Shown in pieces: positions 1-7,457 of a stretch of 40,222 nt of DNA. The position numbers and the translations under genes are program-made. The notes beneath the pieces are model-generated. The model had not been told where the DNA came from and did not search any database. It saw nothing but the letters and a program-made list of their open reading frames with translations. The stretch is taken from positions 1-40,222 of the forward strand of contig DASSDH010000159.1 in assembly GCA_035697245.1 (NCBI GenBank), in the 5' to 3' direction. The number at the start of each line of letters is the position of its first letter. Within the stretch, counting starts at the first letter, position 1. This DNA comes from JACVRX01 sp035697245 (GTDB taxonomy: Bacteria > Actinomycetota > Actinomycetes > Jiangellales > Jiangellaceae).

Positions 1-268
1 GGACGATCTCGTCGTTCACCGACGCGCAGATCGTCGCCGGGAACGAGTTTCGCCTCGAACTGCGCGGGACATAGCCGACGCCCGGCAGGTAGTCGAGAAA
101 GGAGGGCACTGCTCCCCTGGAGCTGATCTCGTCATCGGCGACCGCATCCAATTCCCGCAGTGTTACGCCGGGAGCGACGGCAGCCCGGACGGCGGCGAGC
201 GCCTCGGCCACCACCAGTCCAGCGAGACGCATCTTCTCGACCTCGAGGTCGGATTTGAGCTGGATCAT
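1..268 (-). CDS. map: Methionine aminopeptidase, type I (N-terminal part, runs off the window)
   Basis: Removes the initiator methionine from new proteins in the cytoplasm; a dinuclear metal enzyme. Only the first 89 codons are in the window. Seen: an N-terminus starting MIQLKSDLEVEKMRLAGLVV, then a type I helix pattern and FPATICASVNDEIV, which is the typical strand leading to the active-site region. The ATG at 268 overlaps the adk stop codon (ATGA), the usual adk-map coupling downstream of secY. Odd: between the conserved PSFLDY and FPATICASVN there are about 14 extra in-frame residues (LPGVGYVPRSSRRNS), where most homologues have one or two glycines. The metal ligands lie outside the window, so activity cannot be judged. 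Confidence 0.93.
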   Translation of the reverse strand, partial: MIQLKSDLEVEKMRLAGLVVAEALAAVRAAVAPGVTLRELDAVADDEISSRGAVPSFLDYLPGVGYVPRSSRRNSFPATICASVNDEIV

Positions 269-882
269 GCGCGCTGGGTCGAGTCTCCGGTGAGATCGGG
301 CATCGTGACGTCGTCGCCGTTGGTCACCACTGCCAGCATCCTCGCCGCCACCTCGGCAACCGGGCCCACGCCGTCGACGCGGGTCAACAGCCCGCGGCCC
401 TCGTAGATCTCGGCGAGTGGTGCGGTCTGCTCGGCGAACAACTTCAACCGGTGTCGGATCACGGCTTCGGTGTCGTCACTGCGGCCCTCGGCGTCGGCTC
501 GCCGGAGCAATCGTCTGACGACCTCCTCGACGTCGACGACCAGCGCGATGACGGCGTCGAGCTTGGTCCCCTGCTCGGCGAGCACGTCGTCGAGAAACTC
601 GACTTGCGAAACCGTGCGGGGATACCCGTCGAGGATGAAACCGGTCGCGGCGTCGGGACGCGACAGCCGTGACCGCACCATGGCGTTCGTCACGGAGTCC
701 GGGACGTACTCGCCCTGGGCGATGTACTTCTTCGCCTCGATTCCCAGCGGGGTCTTGCCGGCGACGTTGGCGCGAAAGATGTCGCCGGTGGAGATCGCCG
801 AAGCGCCCAGCCGCGCGGCGCAAATGGCAGCCTGGGTGCCCTTGCCCGAACCAGGCGGGCCCATCAGCAGCAGCCGCCTCAC
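265..882 (-). CDS. adk: Adenylate kinase
   Basis: Catalyses ATP + AMP = 2 ADP in the cytoplasm. Seen: P-loop GPPGSGKGTQ close to the N-terminus, the AMP-binding segment STGDIFRANV, and the lid-proximal signature FILDGYPRT. The product is 205 aa and has a short lid without zinc cysteines, so it is the short-type enzyme. The start is the GTG at 882 because VRRLLLMGPPGSG is the normal N-terminus and this GTG overlaps the secY stop (GTGA). The reading frame stays open much further upstream inside secY, but that part is antisense-like filler. It is co-transcribed with secY and map. The gene pair secY-adk is classic for the end of the spc operon, though here that end is cut off from rplO. Confidence 0.97.
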   Translation of the reverse strand: MRRLLLMGPPGSGKGTQAAICAARLGASAISTGDIFRANVAGKTPLGIEAKKYIAQGEYVPDSVTNAMVRSRLSRPDAATGFILDGYPRTVSQVEFLDDVLAEQGTKLDAVIALVVDVEEVVRRLLRRADAEGRSDDTEAVIRHRLKLFAEQTAPLAEIYEGRGLLTRVDGVGPVAEVAARMLAVVTNGDDVTMPDLTGDSTQRA

Positions 883-2168
883 CGCAGGAATCCCTCGTAG
901 TTGCGCTGCTGTAGTTGGCTCTCGATTTGCTGCACGGTCTGCAAACCCACCCCCACCATGATCAGAATACTGGTGCCGCCGAATGGGAAGTTGGCGTTGG
1001 CATCGACCAGGACGAAGGCCACCAGAGGAATCAACGCGACGAGCCCGAGGTACACCGAGCCAGGAGCAGTCAGCCGGGTCAGGACGTAGTCGAGGTACTC
1101 CTCGGTTGGTCGGCCGGCCCGGATGCCGGGAATGAAGCCCCCGTACTTCTTCATGTTGTCGGCGACGTCCTTCGGGTTGAACGTGATCGACACGTAGAAG
1201 TAGGTGAAGAACACGATCATCAGGAAGAACGTCACCATGTAGAGCCAGTGATCTCCCGTGGTGAAGTTGTTCTGGATCCATACCGCCCAGTCGGCTTCAG
1301 GGTTGAACTGACTCAGCAGCAACGGCAGGTAGAGCAGCGACGAGGCGAAGATGACCGGGATGACCCCTGCTTGGTTGATCTTGAGCGGGATGTAGGTCGC
1401 CGAACCGCCGTACATCCTCCGTCCGACCATCCGTTTCGCGTACTGGACAGGGATGCGGCGCTGCGCCTGCTCGATGAAGACGACTGCGCACACGACGACC
1501 AGCCCGACCAGACAGACGATGGCGAAACTCGGCCACCCTTGCGAGACCTGGATGCTCCACAGCGCGGTCGGGAACGTGGCGATGATCTGGGTGAAGATCA
1601 AGATGGACATTCCATTACCGACTCCCCGGTCGGTGATGAGCTCACCCAGCCACATGATCACGGCCGTGCCGGCCGTCATCGTGAGGACCATGACGACGAT
1701 GGTGCCGACCGAGTCGTCGGGGACGATCTGCTCCGGGCAGTTCGGGAACAGCTGACCGCTCCGGGCCAACGACACGATTGTCGTCGCCTGCAGCACCGCC
1801 AGCCCGATGGTGAGATAACGCGTGTACTGCGTGATCTTGGTCTGGCCCGCCTGACCCTCCTTCTTGAGGGCCTCTAGGCGCGGGATTACTACGGTCAGCA
1901 GCTGCAGAATGATGCTGGCCGTGATGTACGGCATGATGCCCAGCGCGAACACCGCGAGCTGAAGAAGCGCTCCACCGGAGAACAGGTTGAGCATGCCGTA
2001 GACGCCGGTATTCCCCACCTGCTCGACACAGGCGTTGACCGCCTGCACGTCGATACCGGGGGTCGGCACGATCGACCCCAGCCGGAACAACCCGATGATG
2101 CCCAGGGTGAAGAGCATCTTCTTGCGTAGGTCGGGCGTACGGAACGCCCGAGCGAACGCGGTTAGCAC
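879..2168 (-). CDS. secY: Preprotein translocase channel subunit SecY
   Basis: The 429-aa integral membrane pore of the SecYEG translocon; it moves unfolded preproteins across the cytoplasmic membrane with SecA and partners SecE (29512-29772). Seen: N-terminal FRTPDLRKKMLFTLG, the plug/TM2 region, multiple hydrophobic segments consistent with ten TM helices, the cytosolic loop RMYGGSATYIPLKINQAGVIP, and GGFIPGIRAGRPTEEYLDY before the last helices. The GTG at 2168 is chosen because the strong Shine-Dalgarno AGGAGGAA lies 5 nt upstream and the N-terminus then matches the family. It heads secY-adk-map. Because 1.8 kb containing opposite-strand genes separates it from rplO, it needs its own promoter in 2169-2450. 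Confidence 0.98.
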   Translation of the reverse strand: MLTAFARAFRTPDLRKKMLFTLGIIGLFRLGSIVPTPGIDVQAVNACVEQVGNTGVYGMLNLFSGGALLQLAVFALGIMPYITASIILQLLTVVIPRLEALKKEGQAGQTKITQYTRYLTIGLAVLQATTIVSLARSGQLFPNCPEQIVPDDSVGTIVVMVLTMTAGTAVIMWLGELITDRGVGNGMSILIFTQIIATFPTALWSIQVSQGWPSFAIVCLVGLVVVCAVVFIEQAQRRIPVQYAKRMVGRRMYGGSATYIPLKINQAGVIPVIFASSLLYLPLLLSQFNPEADWAVWIQNNFTTGDHWLYMVTFFLMIVFFTYFYVSITFNPKDVADNMKKYGGFIPGIRAGRPTEEYLDYVLTRLTAPGSVYLGLVALIPLVAFVLVDANANFPFGGTSILIMVGVGLQTVQQIESQLQQRNYEGFLR

Positions 2169-2450
2169 TGAGTTCCTCCTGGGCGGCGCCTCAAACCCTG
2201 CCGCCGTGGTGTGGACGGTCGGCGCGGCCGACGCATTGTGACGTGATTCGTGACGATAACAGGCGGGTCTAGCCCAGCTACACGCTGTGCCCCCAGGCGT
2301 AGCGTACGTGCAGGTCAGGCACGTCGTGGCCCGGGTTATCACGTACTAGGCGGGCTCGTGCTCCGCCGCACCTGGTAGCCCGAATGCACGCCGCAGTGCG
2401 CGGGTGACGGCGCCGGCCGACCGGTCACATCGAACTGGCAGGCTGGGAGC
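2169..2450. other. Divergent intergenic region between secY and the 2451 membrane-protein gene
   Basis: 282 bp with no convincing gene. It must carry the promoter for the minus-strand secY-adk-map unit and probably one for the plus-strand gene at 2451. On the minus strand weak -10-like hexamers (TAGACC and TATCGT) lie 60 to 80 nt before the secY start, but no good -35 partner stands out, so no promoter is called. The final part is the strong secY ribosome binding site. Confidence 0.5.
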
Positions 2451-2864
2451 ATGGCGAAGATCCAACGATTCAACCCGCCGCCCAACTGGCCCACGCCACC
2501 CGAAGGCTGGAGTCCGCCGCCGAACTGGCAACCCGACCCGTCTTGGGGGCCATCCCCGGAAGGGTGGCAGTACTGGGTCAGCGAGCGGGCGAACCCCCGC
2601 GCGTGGGTGTTTTCCCTCGTCAGTGCGGCCGGCTTGTATGTCGTTTTCCTCGTGATCGCGCTCGTGGCGACCGGGGGCGCGCTCGGTGCCAGCGGTGCCG
2701 GGGCCCTGTTTTCGCCGTACCTCATCGCCGGCATCGTGACCGGCGCTGTGGCGTGGTCCGCGCGGTCGAGGTGGCCGATCTGGCTCTACCCGTTGGTCGT
2801 ACTCGGAATCGCCATCGGCTTCACCCTTCTGTCCTCGATCGGACGAATCGCGCCGAGCACCTGA
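2451..2864 (+). CDS. Small membrane protein with N-terminal proline/tryptophan repeats
   Basis: Function unknown. The 137-aa product starts with a cytosolic-type segment built from repeated Pro-Pro-x-x-Trp units (PPPNWPTPPEGW, PPPNWQPDPSWG, PSPEGWQYWV) over residues 9-44. It continues with three hydrophobic segments (about 53-75, 80-98 and 104-125) that would span the membrane. Such Pro/Trp-rich heads on short multi-spanning proteins recur in actinobacteria. ATG start with a modest GGGAG 5 nt upstream. Codon use matches the surroundings. It is transcribed against the ribosomal operon and sits in the block that separates rplO from secY, so it is probably an accessory insertion rather than part of the operon. 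Confidence 0.85.
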   Translation: MAKIQRFNPPPNWPTPPEGWSPPPNWQPDPSWGPSPEGWQYWVSERANPRAWVFSLVSAAGLYVVFLVIALVATGGALGASGAGALFSPYLIAGIVTGAVAWSARSRWPIWLYPLVVLGIAIGFTLLSSIGRIAPST

Positions 2865-3057
2865 GCAAAGGGTGCTGGCTCCACTGCCGGATAGCTCCAG
2901 CGTGCACATACGCCCTCTTTCGCGTACCCGTCTTCCTTGATCCGGCGGATGAGCCGGGGGTCCAGCAGTCCCTCCCCGACGACGGCATCGACCTCGAGTT
3001 CCGCAGCCGGGCCGTGTTCGCCGCGACGGCGAGGTCGAGGTGAAGCCGGTTCTTCAC
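2786..3057 (-). pseudogene. Possible broken VOC/glyoxalase-like gene remnant
   Basis: A GTG at 3057 follows a good GGAGG (10 nt spacing) and opens a frame starting KNRLHLDLAVAANT. KNRxHLDL is the typical opening of the C-terminal half of glyoxalase-like (VOC) proteins. The frame then loses family resemblance. The neighbouring frame continues with a protein-like acidic stretch (ELEVDAVVGEGLLDPRLIRR), as expected after a frameshift, and ends near 2786 inside the opposite-strand gene. Alternative: chance frames in GC-rich DNA with a fortuitous ribosome binding site. Identification is tentative. Confidence 0.3.
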
Positions 3058-3359
3058 GGTCTTTCCCTCCGGGAGACGTCCGCAATACGTACCCTCGGTC
3101 CTTGCTAGTCACCGGCGGACGATCACTCTAAGGTCGAAGTAGCCCCGACTGATCGGGGCGGGTCCCGCCAGCCGCGGACACGGCGCACGGCGATGAAGTC
3201 GAGGAGTTCATGGCTCACGGCCACATCCGGCGACTACACCATCTGTTGCAGACCGCCATGGCGTGGGTGGACTGCGGCTGATCCTGGCGTTATGCGAACA
3301 CCTGTCGATAGTCGGGTATGTGGGAGTGAGCGCGCGTCGGAAGTCGGGACCCGGATGTC
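2865..3359. other. Gene-poor spacer with a GC hairpin
   Basis: About 500 bp without a credible intact gene. It overlaps the possible VOC remnant on the minus strand. A perfect 6-bp-stem hairpin (CCCCGA, loop CTGA, TCGGGG) lies at 3143-3158; it has no following T-run and its role is unknown. The rest shows no recognisable feature. Confidence 0.4.
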
Positions 3360-4193
3360 GTGAGCAGATGTGACGACCCACCGGACGAGATCCTCGATCT
3401 CGGTAGCTCAGGACGGCGCGAACGCAGCGACTCGCCCGAATCGCTCCCGCCCCTACACATCGACGAGCCTTCCGGAGGCGACGACGAAACCGCCGAACGC
3501 GTCAGTCGGTCGCGATGGTGGCAATGGGCCATCCTGACTGTCGCGGTTGCCGCCGGCCTGATCGTGGGCGTGCTCGGCTCCAATGCGCGCCGCGACGCCG
3601 CCGACCTCGCTGCCGCCGAGTCCGAGGTCGATCTGATCGTGGGCGCCCCGGTGATGGTCGCCGCGCCAGACGCGCCCTTTCAGGTGCCGCTGTACAACGC
3701 TGGCGCGCTGGAAGTCGAGCTGCTGTGGATACGCCCGAAGGGGTGGACCGTGGCGGAGACAGCAACCCGGCATCCGATCGCCCTGCCTCCGAACCGATGG
3801 GTACCGGTCCGGGTCCGAGCGATTCCCGACTGCACGGATTTCGTCAGCGAAGACGTCGTCGAGATCAAGGTGCGCACGCAGACGCGGGAATGGGTGATCA
3901 CATTACCGTTGCCGATGGCCGGCCTCATGCGCGACGTCCACACGTCCGTTTGCCGATCGTTCGACCAACTCGGTGTACGTGCGGATACCGGCGGCGCCGA
4001 GCCGGCTCAGAGCTCGGTCGCCGACCCACCTGCCGCGGTGATCTTCTCCTTCGCCGACGTGGAGAACGCGTGCGCACTGACCTGGAGGGCAGCCGAGACC
4101 TCGCCGGTGCCGAGGATCTTGACCGGTCGACCGGCCCGAACGGCGCCCTTGTCGACCAGGTCATCGATGTTCACGGTTCCGCCCTCCGGGTAG
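3360..4193 (+). CDS. Hypothetical single-span membrane-anchored protein
   Basis: Not recognised as a known family. The 277-aa frame has an acidic, charged N-terminus (residues 1-50), one strong transmembrane segment (about 53-74, WWQWAILTVAVAAGLIVGVL), and then a putative extracytoplasmic beta-rich domain (about 85-200) with two cysteines (C158, C198) that could pair. GTG start with a weak ribosome binding site. Odd: from about residue 216 the frame runs 187 bp into the 3' end of rplO on the other strand, so its last 62 residues are just rplO read antisense. Either the original stop was lost on insertion, or the true functional product ends near residue 210 and the tail is tolerated. It forms a convergent pair with rplO. 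Confidence 0.75.
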   Translation: MSRCDDPPDEILDLGSSGRRERSDSPESLPPLHIDEPSGGDDETAERVSRSRWWQWAILTVAVAAGLIVGVLGSNARRDAADLAAAESEVDLIVGAPVMVAAPDAPFQVPLYNAGALEVELLWIRPKGWTVAETATRHPIALPPNRWVPVRVRAIPDCTDFVSEDVVEIKVRTQTREWVITLPLPMAGLMRDVHTSVCRSFDQLGVRADTGGAEPAQSSVADPPAAVIFSFADVENACALTWRAAETSPVPRILTGRPARTAPLSTRSSMFTVPPSG

Positions 4194-4471
4194 AGCGCCG
4201 AGAGGCGGGCCAGGTTGACGACCTGGTACTCGACCCGGAACGGGTTCTTGAAGCCCTTCAGCTTGGGCAGCCGCATGTGCAGTGGCATCTGGCCACCCTC
4301 GAACCGCGCGGACACGGTGCCTCGCGCCTTGCTGCCCTTGGTACCCCGGCCCGCGGTCTTTCCCCTGGCACCGCCGCGGCCCCGACCCACCCGGGTCTTG
4401 GCGGTCTTGGCACCCGGTGCCGGACGCAAGTGATGAGGCTTGAGGGGCGCCCCTTCATTGGACGCACTCAT
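4007..4471 (-). CDS. rplO: 50S ribosomal protein L15
   Basis: Late-assembly large-subunit protein of 154 aa. Seen: the glycine/arginine-rich N-terminal extension typical of L15 (RVGRGRGGARGKTAGRGTKG), which reaches into 23S rRNA, followed by FEGGQMPLHMRLPKLKGF and the globular C-terminal half. ATG at 4471, one base after the rpmD stop. It is the last gene of the spc cluster on this side; secY, its usual next neighbour, lies 1.8 kb away. Its 3' end overlaps the convergent reading frame at 3360-4193. Confidence 0.97.
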   Translation of the reverse strand: MSASNEGAPLKPHHLRPAPGAKTAKTRVGRGRGGARGKTAGRGTKGSKARGTVSARFEGGQMPLHMRLPKLKGFKNPFRVEYQVVNLARLSALYPEGGTVNIDDLVDKGAVRAGRPVKILGTGEVSAALQVSAHAFSTSAKEKITAAGGSATEL

Positions 4472-4472
4472 G

Positions 4473-4655
4473 TCAGTCGACCTCCTCGACAGTGACCAGA
4501 TGAGCCACCGTGCGGACCATGCCGCGGATTTCCGGCCGGTCCTCCTTCATGACCTCGTCGCGGATCCGCTTGAGGCCCAGCGACCGCAGCGTTTCGCGCT
4601 GCGACGGCGTGCCGCCGATGCCGCTCTTCACCTGACGGACCTTCAGTCTGCTCAT
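4473..4655 (-). CDS. rpmD: 50S ribosomal protein L30
   Basis: Small 60-aa large-subunit protein. Seen: MSRLKVRQVKSGIGGTPSQR, then TLRSLGLKRIRDEV, the L30 signature, and a C-terminal VRTVAHLVTVEEV strand. Length and order (rpsE-rpmD-rplO) are standard. Its ATG at 4655 overlaps the rpsE stop by 4 bases, so translation is probably coupled. Confidence 0.96.
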   Translation of the reverse strand: MSRLKVRQVKSGIGGTPSQRETLRSLGLKRIRDEVMKEDRPEIRGMVRTVAHLVTVEEVD

Positions 4656-5251
4656 GCCGACCCGCCGGCCTGGGCCCGCAGAAGCGCGGCCGGTGCAACG
4701 TCCTCCAACGGCAGACCGCGCCGAGCTGCCACTTGTTCGGGCCGTTCCAGGCTCTTCAGCGCCTTGACCGTCGCGTGCACGATGTTGATGGCGTTGGACG
4801 AGCCGAGCGACTTGCTCAACACGTCGTGAATGCCCGCGCACTCGAGCACGGCCCGCACCGGACCACCGGCAATCACACCGGTACCGGGGGACGCCGGGCG
4901 CAGGAGAACCACGCCGGCCGCCTTCTCGCCCTGGATGGGATGCGGGATCGTGCCCTGGATCCGCGGCACTTTGAAGAACTGCTTCTTCGCCTCTTCGACG
5001 CCTTTGGCGATCGCCGCGGGCACCTCCCTGGCCTTGCCGTATCCGACGCCGACGGTGCCATCGCCGTCACCGACGACCACCAGGGCAGTGAAGCTGAAGC
5101 GTCGCCCACCCCGCACGACCTTCGCGACCCGGTTGATCGCGACGACGCGTTCGATGTAGGTGGTCTTGTCGCCTCCGCTATCGCGCCGGCCGTCGCGGCG
5201 GTCACGTCGGTCGCCTCCGGCACCGCCGCCGCGGCGCTGGGGTCCAGCCAT
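4652..5251 (-). CDS. rpsE: 30S ribosomal protein S5
   Basis: Small-subunit protein that helps decoding accuracy and lies near the mRNA entry and S4 interface. 199 aa. Seen: an Arg/Gly/Asp-rich N-terminal tail, then the double-stranded RNA-binding fold (KTTYIERVVAINRVAKVVRG, GRRFSFTALVVVGDGDG, VGVGYGKAREVPAAIAKG) and the C-terminal domain with GGPVRAVLECAGIHDVLSKS. ATG at 5251 after GGAAGAGGGA. Nothing abnormal in the known spectinomycin loop region as far as can be judged. Confidence 0.98.
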   Translation of the reverse strand: MAGPQRRGGGAGGDRRDRRDGRRDSGGDKTTYIERVVAINRVAKVVRGGRRFSFTALVVVGDGDGTVGVGYGKAREVPAAIAKGVEEAKKQFFKVPRIQGTIPHPIQGEKAAGVVLLRPASPGTGVIAGGPVRAVLECAGIHDVLSKSLGSSNAINIVHATVKALKSLERPEQVAARRGLPLEDVAPAALLRAQAGGSA

Positions 5252-5274
5252 GATTCCCTCTTCCTCAGTACGTG

Positions 5275-5661
5275 TTAGAACTTCAGGCCGCCGGCGCGGG
5301 CACCGTCGGCCACTGCGGCCACTCGGCCGTGGTAGCTGTTGCCTGCCCGGTCGAAAACAACGGTCTCGATGCCCGCCGACTTGGCCCGCTCTGCAATCCG
5401 CTCGCCAACCGAGCGGGCCTTGGCGGTCTTGTCGTCAGCGGCGCCACGCAGGTCGGATTCCATGCTGGAAGCCGACGCCAGCGTACGCCCCGTGGAGTCA
5501 TCGACGACTTGCACCACCATGTGGCGAAGCGAGCGCGTGACCACGAGCCGCGGACGCTGGGCCGAGCCAGTGATCTTCTTTCGAACTCGTAAGTGGCGGC
5601 GGTCGCGAGCGCCGGCCCGGTCGTGATGCCGACTGCTGCGCCCGGAGATCGCGATACCCAT
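5275..5661 (-). CDS. rplR: 50S ribosomal protein L18
   Basis: 5S-rRNA-binding protein of 128 aa, placed in the central protuberance with L5. Seen: a basic N-terminus rich in Arg/His, RHLRVRKKITGSAQRPRLVV, HMVVQVVDDSTGRTLASASS, and the C-terminal FDRAGNSYHGRVAAVADGAR signature. ATG at 5661 overlaps the rplF stop by one base (TAATG). Confidence 0.97.
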   Translation of the reverse strand: MGIAISGRSSRHHDRAGARDRRHLRVRKKITGSAQRPRLVVTRSLRHMVVQVVDDSTGRTLASASSMESDLRGAADDKTAKARSVGERIAERAKSAGIETVVFDRAGNSYHGRVAAVADGARAGGLKF

Positions 5662-6203
5662 TACTTCTTCCCAGCCTTCCCGACCTTGCGGCGAACCTGC
5701 TCTCCGGCGTAGCGGATGCCTTTGCCCTTGTACGGCTCCGGCTTGCGCAGTTTGCGAATATTCGCGGCGATCTCACCCACCTGCTGCTTGTCGATGCCCT
5801 GCACGGAGAACCGTGTCGGCGACTCGACCGCGAACGCGATGCCGGCCGGAGCCTCGACCACGATGGGGTGGCTGTAACCGAGCGCGAACTCCAGGTTCTG
5901 CCCGCGAGCGATCACCCGGTACCCGACGCCGACGATTTCCAGCCTCTTCTCGTAGCCCTGGGTCACGCCGGTGACCATGTTCGCCACCAGCGACCGGGTC
6001 AGCCCGTGCAGGGCCCGGTTCTCTCGCTCGTCGTCGGGACGGCGAACCGTAAGCGCGCCGTCGTCGGTTCGCTCGATGTCGATCGTCGGCGGCAGCGTGT
6101 GGTTCAGCGTGCCCTTCGGACCGCTGACGGTGACCTCGCGGCCCTCGATGGCGACCTCGACGCCGCCGGGGACGGAAATGGGCAGCTTGCCGATGCGCGA
6201 CAT
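5661..6203 (-). CDS. rplF: 50S ribosomal protein L6
   Basis: 180-aa large-subunit protein near the factor-binding site. Seen: MSRIGKLPISVPGGVEV at the start, the repeated two-domain L6 fold, and the C-terminal signature KPEPYKGKGIRYAGEQVRRK followed by VGKAGKK. ATG at 6203. Order rpsH-rplF-rplR is standard for the spc operon. Confidence 0.98.
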   Translation of the reverse strand: MSRIGKLPISVPGGVEVAIEGREVTVSGPKGTLNHTLPPTIDIERTDDGALTVRRPDDERENRALHGLTRSLVANMVTGVTQGYEKRLEIVGVGYRVIARGQNLEFALGYSHPIVVEAPAGIAFAVESPTRFSVQGIDKQQVGEIAANIRKLRKPEPYKGKGIRYAGEQVRRKVGKAGKK

Positions 6204-6216
6204 GACCTACCCCCCG

Positions 6217-6624
6217 TCACCAGACGTAGGCGAGGACTTCCCCGCCTACGCCCTGCTTGGTCGCCGACCGGTCGGTCAACAGGCCCTGGGAGGTGGAGAT
6301 GATCGCGACACCCAGTCCGCCGAGCACCCGGGGCATGTTCGTCGACTTCGCGTATACCCGCAGGCCAGGCTTGCTGACCCGGCGAACTCCGGCAATCGAA
6401 CGCTCCCGACTTGGACCGTATTTCAGCGTCAGTACGAGGGTCTTCTCCACCGGCCGGTCGGCGCTGTCGTGGACCTGCCAGGAAGCGATGAACCCTTCCT
6501 GTTTCAGGATCTCCGCGATGTGCGACTTGAGCTTGCTGTACGGCATTCCCACGGTGTCGTGGTAGGCCGAATTGGCATTACGCAGACGGGTCAGCATGTC
6601 TGCGATGGGGTCTGTCATCGTCAT
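6217..6624 (-). CDS. rpsH: 30S ribosomal protein S8
   Basis: 135-aa primary 16S rRNA-binding protein; in many bacteria it is also the translational regulator of the spc operon. Seen: MTDPIADMLTRLRNANSAYH, SKLKSHIAEILKQEGFI, and the C-terminal GGEVLAYVW. Two in-frame ATGs (6624 and 6618) fit the family N-terminus. A longer frame upstream to 6663 is open, but its residues do not resemble S8. 6624 is chosen; the exact start is uncertain by two codons. Confidence 0.96.
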   Translation of the reverse strand: MTMTDPIADMLTRLRNANSAYHDTVGMPYSKLKSHIAEILKQEGFIASWQVHDSADRPVEKTLVLTLKYGPSRERSIAGVRRVSKPGLRVYAKSTNMPRVLGGLGVAIISTSQGLLTDRSATKQGVGGEVLAYVW

Positions 6625-6694
6625 GGTCGTAGCGCCGCTTTCCCGCCGTGGTTTCCGGGCCACTCGGTCCGGACCTTCGGCGATCGTTGATCTA

Positions 6695-6880
6695 TTACCA
6701 ACTGGACTTGGTGATGCCGGGGAGTTCGCCGCGGTGCGCCATCTCGCGCAGACACACCCGGCACAGGCCGAACTTGCGGTACACCGAGTGCGGCCGCCCG
6801 CACCGCTGGCAGCGGCTGTAAGCGCGCACCGCGAACTTGGGCTTCGCGTTCGCCTTGTTGATCAAGGCCTTCTTTGCCAC
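6695..6880 (-). CDS. rpsN: 30S ribosomal protein S14, zinc-binding type
   Basis: 61-aa S14 of the short, zinc-binding (C+) class. Seen: AKKALINKANAKPKFAVRAY and two CxxC pairs (CQRC, CRVC) that coordinate zinc, ending GELPGITKSSW. GTG at 6880 follows AAGGAGAA; an upstream in-frame ATG lies inside rplE and does not fit. It sits between rplE and rpsH as usual. Genomes with this form often carry a longer zinc-free paralogue under Zur control elsewhere (inference, not visible here). Confidence 0.97.
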   Translation of the reverse strand: MAKKALINKANAKPKFAVRAYSRCQRCGRPHSVYRKFGLCRVCLREMAHRGELPGITKSSW

Positions 6881-6881
6881 G

Positions 6882-7457
6882 TCAGTTCTCCTTGAAGGGA
6901 AAGCCCAGAAGCCGCAACAGGGCCCGGCCATGATCATCGGACTCGGCGGTCGTCACGACTGTGATGTCCATGCCACGAACCCGGTCGATGGTGTCCTGGT
7001 TGATCTCGTGGAACACCGCCTGCTCGGTGAGACCGAAGGTGTAGTTGCCCCGGCCGTCGAACTGCTTGGGCGACAAGCCTCTGAAGTCGCGGATGCGTGG
7101 CAGCGCGATCGAGGTGAGCCGGTCCAGAAACTCCCACATCCGGTCGCCACGCAGCGTGACGTGGGCGCCGATCGGCATGCCTTCACGCAGCTTGAACTGC
7201 GCGATCGACCGGCGGGCCTTCGTGACGGCGGGCTTCTGGCCGGTGATCGCCTGCAGGTCCCGGATGGCGCCGTCGATCAGCTTGGCGTCGCGGGCGGCGT
7301 CACCCACTCCCATGTTGACGACGACCTTGGTGACGGTCGGCACCTGCATGACGTTCGCGAAGTCGAACTGCCCACGCAGGGCTGGAACGATCTCCTCGCG
7401 ATACCGCTGCTTGAGCCGCGGCAGCGTCGAGGTCTCGGTTTCAGTCGTCGTGCTCAT
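6882..7457 (-). CDS. rplE: 50S ribosomal protein L5
   Basis: 191-aa 5S-rRNA-binding protein of the central protuberance. Seen: LPRLKQRYREEIVPALRGQF, VPTVTKVVVNMGVGDAARD, ITGQKPAVTKARRSIAQFKL and a C-terminal MDITVVTTAESDDHGRALLR. It has a short Thr/Glu-rich N-terminal extension (MSTTTETETST). ATG at 7457 overlaps the rplX stop by one base. Confidence 0.98.
   Translation of the reverse strand: MSTTTETETSTLPRLKQRYREEIVPALRGQFDFANVMQVPTVTKVVVNMGVGDAARDAKLIDGAIRDLQAITGQKPAVTKARRSIAQFKLREGMPIGAHVTLRGDRMWEFLDRLTSIALPRIRDFRGLSPKQFDGRGNYTFGLTEQAVFHEINQDTIDRVRGMDITVVTTAESDDHGRALLRLLGFPFKEN

Noticed and set aside
883..1281. N-terminal extension of adenylate kinase
   Set aside because: Lies in secY; the canonical start is the GTG overlapping the secY stop.
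3143..3158. CCCCGA-CTGA-TCGGGG hairpin as a terminator
   Set aside because: No T-run and no clear gene ending just before it; kept only as a note in the spacer.
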